Below are positions 19,910 through 30,544 of a DNA stretch of 64,000 nt, in pieces. A program made the position numbers and the translations under genes. Numbering within the stretch: the stretch's first letter is position 1; the number at the start of each line of letters is the position of its first letter. Source of the DNA: Undaria pinnatifida (Eukaryota; Sar; Phaeophyceae; Laminariales; Alariaceae); assembly GCA_012845835.1 (NCBI GenBank), contig JABAKD010000025.1, positions 772,001-836,000 on the forward strand, read 5' to 3'. The notes beneath the pieces are model-generated. The model was not told the DNA's origin, did not search any database, and was given only the letters and a program-made list of their open reading frames with translations.

Positions 19910-21312
19910 ATCACATGAAAGCATATGACTCCGTCGGCCGAGAGCTGCATGCTGTCGGTGGTGCTCGCACGCTTCGGCGTACTAAAGAAGATGCTGATCA
20001 TTTCCCGCCAGTTCCACGAAGGCATGCGAGCTCGCGTGCGCACGGATGACGGTGAGCAATCAAAATGGTTCGACGTCACCCAGGGACTACGGCAAGGAGG
20101 TGTGTTCTCGCCCCTTCTTTTCACTCATTTTTTCGCCGCTTCGATTCATGCCGCCCCGGTACGCTACAGTGAGGACCCAGCGATTTTGAGTGACTTGGTC
20201 CACCTCGAGGAGGACCTCGGGAAGGGCGGGGTGGAGGTTGGACTGCAGGCATGTGTACGAAGATCTGTCTAGGGTATGCTGTACGACGACGATGCAGGCG
20301 TTGTGTCTAAGTCGGCGGAAAGCCTTGCGAATATATGATGATCAACACTGTGGCCGTTTTCGAAGCAATAGGGTTGACCGTGTCCCAAACGAAAACGGAA
20401 ACAATGCTGCTGCGCAAACTCAACCAGGTGCTCCCGACGTCACATCTCGTCGTCGAAGCAGCGGGCCAGAGGAATGTGCAGACGAGGGAGTTTCTGTACC
20501 TGGGAGGTGTTATCGATGCAAATGCCGATAACATTCCACATGTCAAACGACGGATCCGACTCGCGTGGACATGCTCCGACCGTTTCAAGCGCGATCTGTA
20601 CGATATGGAGAACGCCCCGTTCATGCTAAAGTTGCGCCTGCTAATGACCGAGGAGATGGGGACCGGTGTGTCACCTGGACTCTCGGCGTGGAGCACTTCG
20701 CTAAACTCCGAACGGCACACCACAACCTCCTGCTAAGGATCATTGGCTTTCAGCGTCGACTGCGCACCGATCCCGCATGCTGCACAACTAGGTGCTCAAC
20801 AAGGCACAATGTGAGAGCATTGAGACGACTATAATACCCAAACGACGCCTCCTCTTCGCGGGAGCCGTACAAACGGCGAGCAACAAGTGACTGAACCATC
20901 GTGTGATGTTCGGGACAATGGTTGGTGGGGTGAACCCGGGACGAGGACGCCGACAACAGAACTAGCTGGACCCAGTGTTTGGTAGACGACATCAGGTATT
21001 CGAAGCAAACGAGGGGTCCACAGATAGCTACCCGTTATTGTTCGGAGTAGAGACTGTGCTATGGCCGAGGGCGGCTAAGAAGGGTGGGAACTGCCGACGC
21101 GGCGGACCGGTTCATGAAGATAGGGCACAGAGGCGAGGCGGAGAAGAGCTGGCAACGTCGCACAGCACAGGACGCCAAGAGCAGCAACCGAGGGAAGCCG
21201 AGGGTGTGGGAGGGGCTGAGCAGCCGTGCCCTGATGCATCTGTTGGTAGATGAATGCAGAAACGAAGTGGCAGATATTGTGGCAAGGTACCAGTTCGACA
21301 AATTATGTTAAG
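19910..21312 (+). pseudogene. LINE (non-LTR) reverse transcriptase, copy 2
   Basis: More complete than copy 1. RT motif A region reads [10 protein letters not shown], followed after a frameshift by [20 protein letters not shown]. Motif B reads [16 protein letters not shown], the RQGxxxSPxLF hallmark of non-LTR RTs. Motif C reads LYDDDAG where relatives have LYADDAG. Then come VSQTKTETMLL, FLYLGGVIDANAD, CVTWTLGVEHFAKLRTAHHN, LLRIIGFQRR and the C-terminal LLFGVETVLWPRAAKK. At least four frame changes and several stops make it non-functional. The endonuclease domain is absent, as in 5'-truncated LINEs. Confidence 0.8.
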
Positions 21313-21990
21313 CGTGTCATACTATAGACCTGAACCCTCTACAGCGAGTGGTAGTTTCTGCTATTGTTGATTGTTTTCGTTGAATTCAATGGGAGGAGCG
21401 CGAAAGCGATCGCAATAACATGCTGTCGTCCTTTCTTTCTTTTTTTCGTTTTCTCCCTTATTTCTCCCCACCGGCCTTATTATGCGCAATGCCGGCATCG
21501 TCTTCCTCTTCGTGTTATTTTCGCCCGTTCAACAGCGACCTTCTTCTTCGTGTTGCTTTGTCCGCGCATCCGCACCGCAGTTATCTTGTTCGGGTTGTTT
21601 TGCCCTTGCAGCATCACGTATCTAGAACGTAAGGTGTTCTTCTGGCAATTTATTGTTGCAGCAGCTACTACTTTCCTCTCCGTATGGCGTTCCTCTCTGG
21701 CAATTTATTATTATTGCAGCATTTACCTTCCTTTCTGATCTTTTTGCATCGCATTCTGCAAAACTCCTGTCGTTTGTTTGTTTGGTTGTTCGCATTTGTG
21801 TGTGCGTGTGTGCTTTTTAACTATTTTTAACTATCTTGTTTTGTTGTGTTCTCGTACCCGGTACACTACTACTAGCACTTCGCATGCTTTTTCGAGATGA
21901 ATTGCGACTGTTTGGTTTAATTTGTTTCACAGTGTGTGACCCATATGTGACCACAGAATTGGTATCATCTCTATCTACGACGAATCAGCA
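21313..21990 (+). mobile_element. Pyrimidine-rich 3' tail of LINE copy 2
   Basis: Aligns with 8236-8880. It starts GTGTCATACTATAGACCTGA, passes through T/C-rich sequence and ends near CACAGAATTGGTATC. Conservation of this region in two copies shows that it belongs to the element. The frame 21364-21738 is low-complexity. Confidence 0.65.
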
Positions 21991-22124
21991 TCGCCTCAAT
22001 GGGTGTACGATCGTACTGAGTCAGATGGCGTTGGGTTCCAATTGACTGCTGTATAAAGTAAAGACGGCACACACACCGTTTCTGCCGACAGCAGCGAGTG
22101 GTCGTTTCCAAACCAGATGCTACC

Positions 22125-22215
22125 GGCGTTGGATTGCCAATGCAAGTGCGTTAAATCGACACACGACGTGTATGAAAATACGTGGAAGTGTGGTGCCCCA
22201 TCCGCCGAAGGATAT
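22125..22215 (+). repeat. Dispersed repeat F, copy 1
   Basis: GTTAAATCGACACACGACGTG plus ATGAAAATACGTGGAAGTGT recurs at 39345-39430 in the same orientation. About 60-90 bp are alignable. No coding capacity. Confidence 0.5.
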
Positions 22216-22469
22216 TTAATTGAATTTGAAAAAATAATTACCGGCATTTCAATCTACTAGTATTTTTAGTATAAAAATTTTTACCCTCCGACAATGTAGC
22301 GTAGATGCCTTTCCGATATAAAATCGAATATCCTTCCTTAAAGCAGCAGTAGCACCTATTTGATTAAGAGATATGTTTAGCGCCATACTTTTCTTGCACG
22401 TCGAAAAGTGTAATAAATAGTATATATAGCTTTGTTTTGCGCTCGCCAATGGTTTATACGGCACTTCGC

Positions 22470-22484
22470 TACTTTTTACTACTG

Positions 22485-22532
<48 letters not shown>
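22470..22532. repeat. (CTA)n microsatellite
   Basis: About 18 near-perfect CTA trinucleotides. The valine-rich minus-strand frame across it (22249-22584) is a product of the repeat. Confidence 0.9.
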
Positions 22533-22569
22533 TACGAAAATACTGTTGTTGTGTACTAGGTACACGGAA

Positions 22570-24490
22570 CCTATATATATACACCAGCGCACATATTGAA
22601 ATGCACCCCCCCCGCCCCCTCGCCCCGATCCCTCTTGTTCAAGCGCCCCACCTAAAATCAAAATCTACCGGAGTAGCAACCACTATCAGCCAGCTGATAT
22701 CATCCCATAATCCTTCTAGCCATCCATGCCGTATCTCCAACTCATACCCCGCCCCCCCCCCCCCCTCCTTTGTTCCCCGTCCAGTTCATTCAAACGCCCC
22801 ACTTACAATCGAAATAGGCCAGAATATTAAACACTTCTGAGCAATTGATATCACGTCATTATCTCTCTAGCCATCCATGACGTAGCTTTCATTCACCTCC
22901 CCGACCCCTTATCTAACGCCCCTCCTTCCCCACACCCCGCACGATCGCCTAGACCCAGCACCGCGCGTATAACAAGCCGCTACATATATGATGAATACCC
23001 GCGATCGGAGGATCACACAAAATGTTGCGAAGATCAGTGTCGACCAAATCCTTGATGTCATAGCTGGAGTGTATTGAATGTATTATATTGGACCTAAACC
23101 TCTTGACAACCCTTCCCCCCCCCCACTCCCCCCCCCCCACCCCCCCCCCCGACCCCCACCCCGACCCCCCCCGCACGACCGCCTAGACCCAGCACCGCGG
23201 GTATAGCAAGCCCCTACGTATATGATGAATACCCGCGATCGGAGGATCACACACAATGTTGCGAAGATCAGTGTCGACCAAATCCTTGATGTCATAGCTG
23301 GAGTGTTTTGAATATATTTGGTTTGACCTAAACCTCTTGACAACCCTTCCCCCCCCCCACCCCCCCCCCCACCCTCCCCCCCACCCTCCCCCCCACCCCC
23401 CCCGCACGATCGCCAAGACCCAGCACCGCGAGTATAGCAAGCCCCTACATATATGATGAATATCCGCGATCGGAGGATCACACAAAATGTTGCGAAGATC
23501 AGTGTCGACCAAATCCTTGATGTCATAGCTGGAGTGTTTTGAATACATTATATTTTACCTAAACCTCTTGGCAACCCTTCCCCCCCACCCCCCCCCCCAC
23601 CCGCCCCCCGCACGATCGCCTAGACCCAGCACCGCGAGTATAGCAAGCCCCTACATATATGATGAATACCCGCGATCGGAGGATCACACAAAATATTGCG
23701 AAGATCAGTGTCGACCAAATCCTCGATGTCATAGTTGGAGTGTATTGAATGTATTAAATTTTACCTAAACCTCTTGACAACCCTTCCCCCCCCCCCACCC
23801 CCCCCCCCCCCCTTTTTTTTCCTCGCTCTCTCTTGCTCAAACGCCCCACCTACTATCGAAATCCGCAAGAGTAGTAAACATTTCCACGCCCTGGATATCG
23901 CCTCGTTACCGTTTCAGAGCAGTTCACTCCGCTGCTGCAATTACCACCCCCCCCGCTCCCGACGCCCCCTCCCCCAACCACCCGCACCATCGATAAGACC
24001 TAGCACGATGCGCCCTACATTTATGCGACCTAAAGCCCTCCCCCCCGCCACATCCCCCCCCCCTCCCCTACAAGAAGGATTTATAGTTTCCACGCACAAA
24101 TTGAGCTGCCCCACACGTCCCCTCCCCCCCTCCCCCCCCCTTCCGCTCCCCTTTTGATCAAAATCAGGCCCCCACGTCCTTAAAAACTCCGCCCTCCCCT
24201 CACTGGTTGTACGACTTACAGTATCCACTTGATAAACCGATGCATTTCCTTCCACAGCTGTCAGATTTTGTCCCGCTCAGAAACGGGTTTTATAGTTTCC
24301 GCGTACAGACTTCCTAACATCACCTTGCTGACCCTGATAGCTACACTGCATTTGCAAGGGGAGTCGCCGACCTATATCCTCCATGAGCACACACAGCCCG
24401 TCATGCGCGCGATCGGAGTATCACAAACAGCTTGCAAAGATGAGGTTCGACAAAATATTCGATTTCACAGCTTGATTGTATTTCAATATT
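22570..24490 (+). mobile_element. Foldback-family arm, plus orientation, with a tandem core array
   Basis: The longest arm in the window. C-tract modules carry the GGCCATCCATG...TAGC phrase and the AACGCCCCACCTA phrase at about 22650, 22800 and 23840. Four tandem M2 cores occupy 22925-23770, and a terminal M1 module ends at about 24490 (CACAGCTTGATTGTATTTC). C homopolymers reach more than 15 bases, so the complementary strand could form G-quadruplexes. The proline- or glycine-rich frames here (22949-24255) are artefacts of the tracts. Confidence 0.7.
22925..23770 (+). repeat. Four tandem M2 units of 206-234 bp
   Basis: The landmark ATGAATACCCGCGATCGGAG (or a one-base variant) occurs at 22991, 23225, 23456 and 23662, giving periods of 234, 231 and 206. 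Each unit runs from GCACGATCGCCTAGACCCAG through GAAGATCAGTGTCGACCAAA and a CATAGCTGGAGTGT end to a poly(C) block; most of the length difference lies in the poly(C). Confidence 0.85.
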
Positions 24491-25288
24491 TATCATATAG
24501 ATATATACACCAGCAATCCCCTTACACAAAGATTTATACCTCGAAATCGCATCATCATGCTATCTTTACAATATTCATTATGCGCCGTCGGCGCCGTTGA
24601 TATTACTGTGGTTGTAAGGGAGTGCCATGTACCACCTTGCTTGCCAGACGAACGCTACCATCATGACTCGGAAATCCGTAAAATGAAAGGAAGGCATTGG
24701 ACCCCGGCTTCCCGTCGTGTTCATCTAGGTGGAGGCGTTTCATGTTGCTACCTTCCGGTTTTATCCCGATACGTAGTATAATAATAGTAACGCCAGGTTA
24801 TTCGGATCAAGACTCTTTGAAGGGGGGTCCTTTTTGAGCCCTGTTGTTTGAGTGGTTGTGGCTCACGTGCGCGAGTTATCCCGCTGTTCCGTTTTTTTGG
24901 CCGTGTACACTTTTCTGTGATGATAATAACACCTCCACAGAACGGTTATAGCTACACTGAGAAAACCAATCTCGCCCAAAGGCTGTTCGGCTGCGAGGGA
25001 CAGCGACACTCGGGCGAGTGGCCCAAAGTCGGCTCAAAAAACGAGGCATGATAGAGCATGATACCATATTTCCCCCCAGTTGTCCAGAGTCTGACGTGCG
25101 CATGCGTGGCGATAGGTACCACGTGTAGCATATACTACGTGCTAGTCTTTCCTGGGTGATAATCGGTGTACTCGCTCGGGTTTTTTTCCAGGCGCGAGTA
25201 GTGCGAAATATGTACCAGGTTGAAGCTCGCACATCGTAGGCTGACTCCCGATTTTACTTTTTTATTTTTTTGGCGGAGGCATGAGTTG
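24491..25288. other. No supported gene
   Basis: Unique-looking sequence. The minus-strand frame 24876-25232 (118 codons, Arg/Ser-rich) has no recognisable domain and the opposite strand is also open. Confidence 0.35.
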
Positions 25289-25289
25289 C

Positions 25290-25400
25290 GTCAGCTATGA
25301 TATATGTATGTATATTTATGTAAATATATATTCACACATAGTCTAATCACAATATTAAAAAATTTTTATCTAATCACAATATATAATATATTCACACACA
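25290..25400. repeat. AT-rich tract with short duplication
   Basis: TATATGTATGTATATTTATG followed by ATATATTCACACATAGTCTA and a second TATATTCACACACATCTAAT. Low-complexity DNA directly before the SINE-like copy 2. Confidence 0.5.
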
Positions 25401-25690
25401 TCTAATTTCCAGCTTCTGGACAAGTCGTGGCCACAGGTGTCGTCCGTTCTTCCCCCCAGTTCTTGTCTTCAAGTTTTATCGCGCATAGGGTTCAGCAATC
25501 CCACTGCTCGTCGATTTTTCATCGAGTGTTGCTGACTCACGCTCTGGCGCTTTCCGCAAGCCAATTTGGGCGCAAGAAATATTCCCCACGAATTTATACG
25601 AGCAGGGATTCGAACTCACGAAACCGACCTATACCAGGCTCGAGGAAACCATGATACGCCAGCGGGGCGGCCGGCTATGATATACCAGGT
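25393..25690 (-). mobile_element. tRNA-derived SINE-like element, copy 2
   Basis: On the minus strand the head (about 25680 down to 25590) contains TGGCGTATCATGG, a fair RNA polymerase III A box, and 33 bases later GTTCGAATCCC, a near-perfect B box (GGTTCGAANCC). The spacing matches tRNA genes, but no cloverleaf with a matching acceptor or T stem can be drawn, so this is tRNA-derived rather than a tRNA gene. The remaining 200 bp of the body aligns with 19495-19700. Confidence 0.55.
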
Positions 25691-25872
25691 ATGCGTGTAA
25701 CACTTTTAGTTTTGTTCGTGTTCTTTTTTTTCTTGGGGTTTTCTCCACTCCAGAGTGACTGGCACCTGTCCTGTGACCACGTATGCGAGTTAATGTGAGA
25801 ACAACAACAACTATTGCAACAATACTGCTGTATAAACTTGGTCTTCGGTTTTCATATTATTCTTTCTCAAGG

Positions 25873-25945
25873 TTCCCACCTTCCATCAGCCCATCACCAA
25901 TCACACATCACCCATCATCCACCACCAGTCACCCACACACTATAT
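25873..25945. repeat. CAYC-rich low-complexity tract
   Basis: Irregular repeats of CATCACCAATCACACATCAC style, C/A-rich on the plus strand. Confidence 0.6.
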
Positions 25946-26054
25946 CACATATATATAATTATAGGTGTCAGTTGTGGGAAAAAAACCCGACGATTGCATC
26001 CTCATATACCAGTCAGCGTCCTTCGGAAGGGAGTTTTGCTTGGTGCTGTGTGTG

Positions 26055-26130
26055 TGTGTTCTTCACATTAAACCGTTCTTCTACTAGTCGACATCCAGCA
26101 CACCCAGTGTCCGTACTGATTCTTCACCCT
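26055..26130 (-). repeat. Dispersed repeat D, inverted copy
   Basis: The reverse complement of 30085-30160: includes GTGTTCTTCACATTAAACCG, then GTCGACATCCAGCACACCCA and GTGTCCGT. It leads into the GTGGTCACAAGCC phrase typical of repeat E. Confidence 0.55.
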
Positions 26131-26179
26131 AGAAAGATCAGCTCTGTGGTCACAAGCCACGACACAGAGATAATGCATC

Positions 26180-26838
26180 GTAATGCATTCGACAACGCAA
26201 GGTGCTAAATTAAATTGAAACGAGATTACATAACATACATATATAGTCTATGCCTTGAATTACAAAACAGAGTTCTCACCACCTTGAAACGAGCATTAGC
26301 TTGATGAGGTAGCAAATCGTCGATATCGACAAGTAGTGGGAATGGTGCACCGCATGCATGCGCGATCAAATGAAGACATGTTGCGGGGATGCAGTTGAAT
26401 ATCGCCAAGTGGTGGGAATTCTGCACCGTATGCATGTGCGATCAAATGAAGACATAGACTACATATGTGTGGGTGTGGTAGAAAATAAATACGCACACGT
26501 TCTGCGTGTGACCGGGCCATGTCTTCTTGTTCTTGTTCTTCAGAAGGTGCCGCGGCTAGGATAAAAATTTGCTAAATTTGAGCTGGAAATTAAACAGGAT
26601 CAACGAGAAAATTACAAGTTGAAACATCAGATTTGTACACATTGTTTTCGAAGTGCTTGTGTCAGATATTCTTTCAATCAGCAAACTCGCCCCTGCTGGC
26701 GAGTTTACGTGACGCCTTACAGTAGACCGCCACGTGTTCCATTCGCTCCCTTCGATAGTTTTTCACTTGTTGTGTATTTGGTTTTTTGCTGCTTGTTTTC
26801 TCTTCCGTGTTGAACTTTTCATTTCGTGTGGGATGAGT
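26180..26838. other. No supported gene; short local duplication
   Basis: GTGGGAATGGTGCACCGCAT with GCGATCAAATGAAGACATG (26336-26380) is repeated at 26411-26455 with small changes, a tandem duplication of about 75 bp. Otherwise no assignable content. Confidence 0.45.
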
Positions 26839-26839
26839 G

Positions 26840-27250
26840 AGCTTTGTCACATGTTACTGATATTTCCTCTCTCGTCCACATCCAGTTCTATCTGTGTCCG
26901 CGCAAATGGCGCATCCTCGAGAGACGAACTGTGTGGCCACAAACAATAAGATAGAGGTATTCGCATCATCACAAATACGGCAATGCAAAGTCAAACGCGG
27001 TCAATACACACAATCGAGAAATCATCAACCCAGGACACCAGACTACAAACAACAGAGTTTCCAGGCAAGAGGACAAGGAGAAGAAGGTACATCAAGAACA
27101 AAGAAAAACGCAAAAGGAAAGACAGAAGACAAGAAGAAGCGTATGGCCAAGGCGGGAAGGAAGAGTTACCCAGGGAGGAAACCAAAATTATATAGACTAG
27201 TGACACAACAGGGACAGAAACGAAAAGTGAATCCTGCGCAAACATTCGGC
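26840..27250 (+). repeat. Dispersed repeat E, copy 2, with A-rich tail
   Basis: Shares GTTACTGATATTTCC, GTCCACATCCAG, TGTGTCCGCGC and CGAGAGACGAACTGTGTGG, then CCACAAAC, with 29640-29760, followed by A/G-rich sequence to about 27200. The 120-codon Lys/Arg/Gln-rich plus frame (26894-27256) lies in the A-rich tail and is not a supported gene. Confidence 0.45.
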
Positions 27251-27274
27251 CAGTAACGCATTATTTTTGTTGCA

Positions 27275-27800
27275 TACCACACAAAACGCTTTTCGCCCCC
27301 CCCCCCCCACCCACCTCCTCGAACAATCCGCCTTCTCCTCACTGGTTGTACGACCCACAGGATATAAAAGATAATAAACTGGTGCATTCCTTCCAAAACC
27401 GTCATAACTCTCGAAGGATTTATAGTTTCCAAGCACAGATTGAGTTGCCCCGCCCGTTCCCCCCCCCGCGCTCCGTCTTGTTCAAATACATGCCCCCACG
27501 CCTATAAAAACTCCGCTCTCCCCTCGCCGGTTGTACGACTTACAGGATACACTTGATAAACTGACATTTCCTTCGACAGTTGTCAGATTTTGTCCCCCTC
27601 AAAAACGGGTTTCATGGTTTCAGCGCAATGACTGACTAATATCACCCTGGGTTGACCTTGCTAGCTACACTGTGATTGCAAGGGAGTCGCCGACCTATAT
27701 CCTTAATGAGGACACATAACCCGTAATACGCGAGATCGGAGTATCACACACAGCTTGCAAAGACGAGTTTCGACAAATTATTCGATCACATCACAACTAC
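27275..27800 (+). mobile_element. Foldback-family arm, plus orientation
   Basis: Poly(C) block at 27295-27310, two C-tract modules with GGATTTATAGTTTCC and CTCCGCTCTCCCCTC phrases, then M1 from 27560 (TCCTTCGACAGTTGTCAG) to GATCACATCACAACTACTGG, where the usual terminal CAGCTGGAG is altered. Confidence 0.65.
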
Positions 27801-28395
27801 TGGAGTATTTTTTATTTTCATTATCTGTTATACCACACCACCCTCAACCACCGCCGAGAGCAGGGACCATACATACTGATGAACTTGGTATTCAATTTGC
27901 CCCTACTACCGCTGTACGAAGAGGATTACGTACGTACGTACGTACGTACACAATTTTTCGCACAACACGACGTATTGACACCCTACACGAGACGCATACG
28001 AAGAGCGGAAGGACATAATTTGACGATAAAAAAATGAACACATCTTGAAAGCGTGATAAAAACTGCAAAAAAAATAAAAAAAAGGTGTGAATTGTGAGGT
28101 TGGTTTCGGGTAATTAGCAGCTTGGTTGGGAGCCTGATGTGACACTGGAGAGTGTCTGGGCAGTTTCTTCGTGGGGGCAGCAGTAGACCAAGTAGACCAG
28201 TTCATAGCACAACACCATGTTTTGTCTTCCCACCGCCTTCCACTTCTTGACTTCTAGCTGTTAGTTCTTCTCTGTTGCCACAATTTCTTAGCGTCATATC
28301 CTTAATTTCGCCCAACCTCCGCGCCGATTTTTTAACTATCAATTTGTTGACGCGTCGGTCCGTGGCGTACGGAACACATTGCAAAATATAGCAGG
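27801..28395. other. No supported gene; (TACG)n tract at 27927-27951
   Basis: Contains a self-complementary run of TACG units (ATTACGTACGTACGTACG and onward). The remainder has no recognised motif. Confidence 0.45.
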
Positions 28396-28399
28396 GTGA

Positions 28400-28600
28400 T
28401 TCGTTCATGCAATGCCAACCTCAATGAGCACGCGGACAAATTAAAATTAAGAAAGGTCCAGCGCACCCCACAAATTGCAGCTAAACAAAACACAAATGGG
28501 TATGGGTACAGTCTACTGTTGTGGCATATAGTGTAAACTTTTTGAAATTGAGGAACATCAGAAACAAAATGGTGCACTTATTATGTCGTAGCACGCGTCG
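28400..28600 (+). mobile_element. Repeat E fragment followed by a MITE-B right end
   Basis: 28405-28445 contains ATGCAATGCCAACCTCAATG and AGCACGCGGACAAA, as in repeat E. 28550-28600 contains GAGGAACATCAGAAACAAAA, then TGGTGCACTTATTATGTCGT, AGC and ACGCGTC: the right end of MITE-B. The left end of MITE-B was not found. Confidence 0.45.
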
Positions 28601-29367
28601 TGCCACGTGGCGAGTTGGGCGAATTGCGTATTTAGCTGTTTGCCGTTTTTGGCTCACCCACCCCATTTTGCGCAACTCTTATATATTTTATTGCCACCCC
28701 TAGACTAGTCTAAAGACATAACGGAGATCCAGGGTTCCTGAGCAGGCTGTTCTGCCCCCTCTCCACGCCGTAAGTGCCCTGAATTTTATCGCGAGATTTC
28801 GGCTCCATATCTTTCCGTTTCGGTTCGCATAGAAGTGCGTCTACCCACGGTAGTTGGCTCTGGAAGCGCTCAATCGAGAACGATGTCATCCCAGTACCTA
28901 TGATAGGACTAAGCGTTTCGCACGGAGTAATGCAGTCCACTACATTTTGAGCGATGACCACTGGGTACACACATACATGAAAACAAGTGCACACTTTATA
29001 TAAACTGTAAGTAGTACTCCCTCAAAAAAAGTCCCCAGATCTCCAGACTTCATATGTAAGCGACATAATAGTCTACTCACCTATCTATCCGTGATTTCAC
29101 GGGGACAGGCCCAGACTTGAGCCGCGAAGATATGGAGTGTTCTTCGTTCCTGCCGGTGATGGTTGTTTGGCGGCGTCGATGGCGGCGGATCGTGTTGCTT
29201 GATCCTGGATGCCAAAACACGGGAAGTAAACTATGGTGCGTGAGTGAATGGTCTGACACGGGTGCTATGGCTCCCGCTGATATACAGGTATTTTGATTTT
29301 GAGCCTTGGTCGGAAACCTTCTGACGTTGCATGGGATGAACTCCTTGCGTCAAGAACAGTCCCGAAC
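28601..29367. other. No confirmed gene
   Basis: The minus-strand frame 28710-28994 (94 codons) has balanced composition with a Lys/Arg-rich middle and could be a coding relic, but matches no family I know. The other frames are short. Confidence 0.3.
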
Positions 29368-29457
29368 TTAACCCCTTTGGAGCCCCGGAACCCCTCCCTA
29401 TACTAAATCCAAGCAATTTTGTCCCCAAAAACGGGTTTCCAGTTGTAAAGGGGTTAA
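29368..29457. mobile_element. Tiny piggyBac-like element flanked by TTAA
   Basis: An 82-bp segment (29372-29453) starts CCCCTTTGGAG and ends TTGTAAAGGGG, a 7-bp perfect inverted repeat, and is flanked on each side by TTAA. piggyBac elements insert at TTAA and begin with CCC. The repeat is short and there is one copy in the window, so chance is possible. Confidence 0.35.
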
Positions 29458-29639
29458 CACGTGGAGGAGGGTTTTGTCAATAAATTCATAGCCAATCAAA
29501 ATACAATATAAATGCAATACGTGCATGGTGTGCAGCTGCTCCTGTTTCGCCAAAGAACACCCAGCACATCACGAGACCGGGCCCATTTTTCTAGAGAGAC
29601 ACGCTCTGCGGCCACACACTGCTGTTTGGGTCTGTTCAA

Positions 29640-30000
29640 ACGTTAAACTGATATTTCCACCCTTACACGTCCAGCGACGAACGGCACAACCAGTGACTCC
29701 GCTGATGTCGCTCAGAGACATGAGTTTTGTGGTCATAAGCTCAAGGCCGACTTACACACTGCAAGCGCAGCAAGTTGATTGGGCAATGCAATGATAACCG
29801 CAATGAGCAGGCGGTGCAAGAACCAAACTATGCATACCAGCAAACCAGGCTATGTGCAGTATTTTAAACTAAGAAATATATACAAAAAAATGAAAAAGGA
29901 AGAAAAAGGAAAACGTAAAAGAAAAAAACAAATGGAACACATGTAATGAAACAGGAGCACAACACGCCGCCAATATTAAACGAAGCACGGCAGACAGCCA
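29640..30000 (+). repeat. Dispersed repeat E, copy 3, with A-rich tail
   Basis: Order: ACTGATATTTCCACCCTTAC, ACGTCCAGC, CAACCAGTGACTCCGCTGAT, AGAGACATGAGTTTTGTGGT, CATAAGC, then ATGCAATGATAACCGCAATG and AGCAGGCGG, then an A-rich run. It is the most complete copy and shows that the landmarks belong together. Confidence 0.55.
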
Positions 30001-30029
30001 GCAACTCGTAATAATTATTATAAAAATTC

Positions 30030-30160
30030 AAATACACTCCAGCTGTGAGATCGAAATATCTAGCAGATGACGCCATCCTGTACAACGGACACTGGGTGTG
30101 CTGGATGTCGACGAGTAGAAGAACGGTTTAATGTGAAGAACACACACACACCAACATCGT
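30030..30160 (+). repeat. Foldback terminus joined to repeat D
   Basis: AATACACTCCAGCTGTGAGA and TCGAAAT (30030-30058), the outermost end of module M1 in minus orientation, is followed within 25 bp by the GACACTGGGTGTGCTGGATG phrase of repeat D. The rest of M1 is missing. Confidence 0.5.
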
Positions 30161-30540
30161 GGGCAGCAACCATGTTGAAATGAAAATGACCCTGCCGTAT
30201 AGAAATAGGAGAGCATATTAACTGCATGATGCGATACATACATGCTGCGGTCACCTGCGCACTGTTTCTGACGAAAGTGTCGCCAAGAGCATCGTCGTCG
30301 CCCTCGTATCGAATACCAAATAGAAGCATCACCAGAGAAGCACGCAAAAAAGAGGAAAAAGAGCTACACTCCTAGAAAGGCCAAACGAAGACAACTCTCA
30401 TCGTAGCGTTGTGAGTCCTGCGCGAAGCGAGAAAGTGGCGTCAATTTCTCAACTTCTCTTGCTTGGTTTTCAAAACCTCCATATCCCCCCATGTCTGGCT
30501 CCTTGAAATAATGGTGAGTGACTAGATTCCTAGGTCAAAG
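30161..30540. other. No supported gene
   Basis: No motif or alignable repeat seen. Confidence 0.35.
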
Positions 30541-30544
30541 CCGT

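Noticed and set aside
22949-23548. Glycine-rich minus-strand frames that look like repeated proteins
   Set aside because: Produced by poly(C) blocks of the tandem foldback core; frame depends on homopolymer length.
22925-23770. CRISPR-like direct repeat array
   Set aside because: Units are 206-234 bp and differ mainly in homopolymer length; there are no short repeats with unique spacers and the setting is eukaryotic.
25585-25680. A functional tRNA gene on the minus strand
   Set aside because: A- and B-box motifs are present but no acceptor or T stem pairs, so a tRNA-derived repeat is more likely.
26894-27256. Lys/Arg/Gln-rich 120-codon frame, possibly a basic nuclear protein
   Set aside because: Lies in the A-rich tail of repeat E, where composition alone gives such residues.
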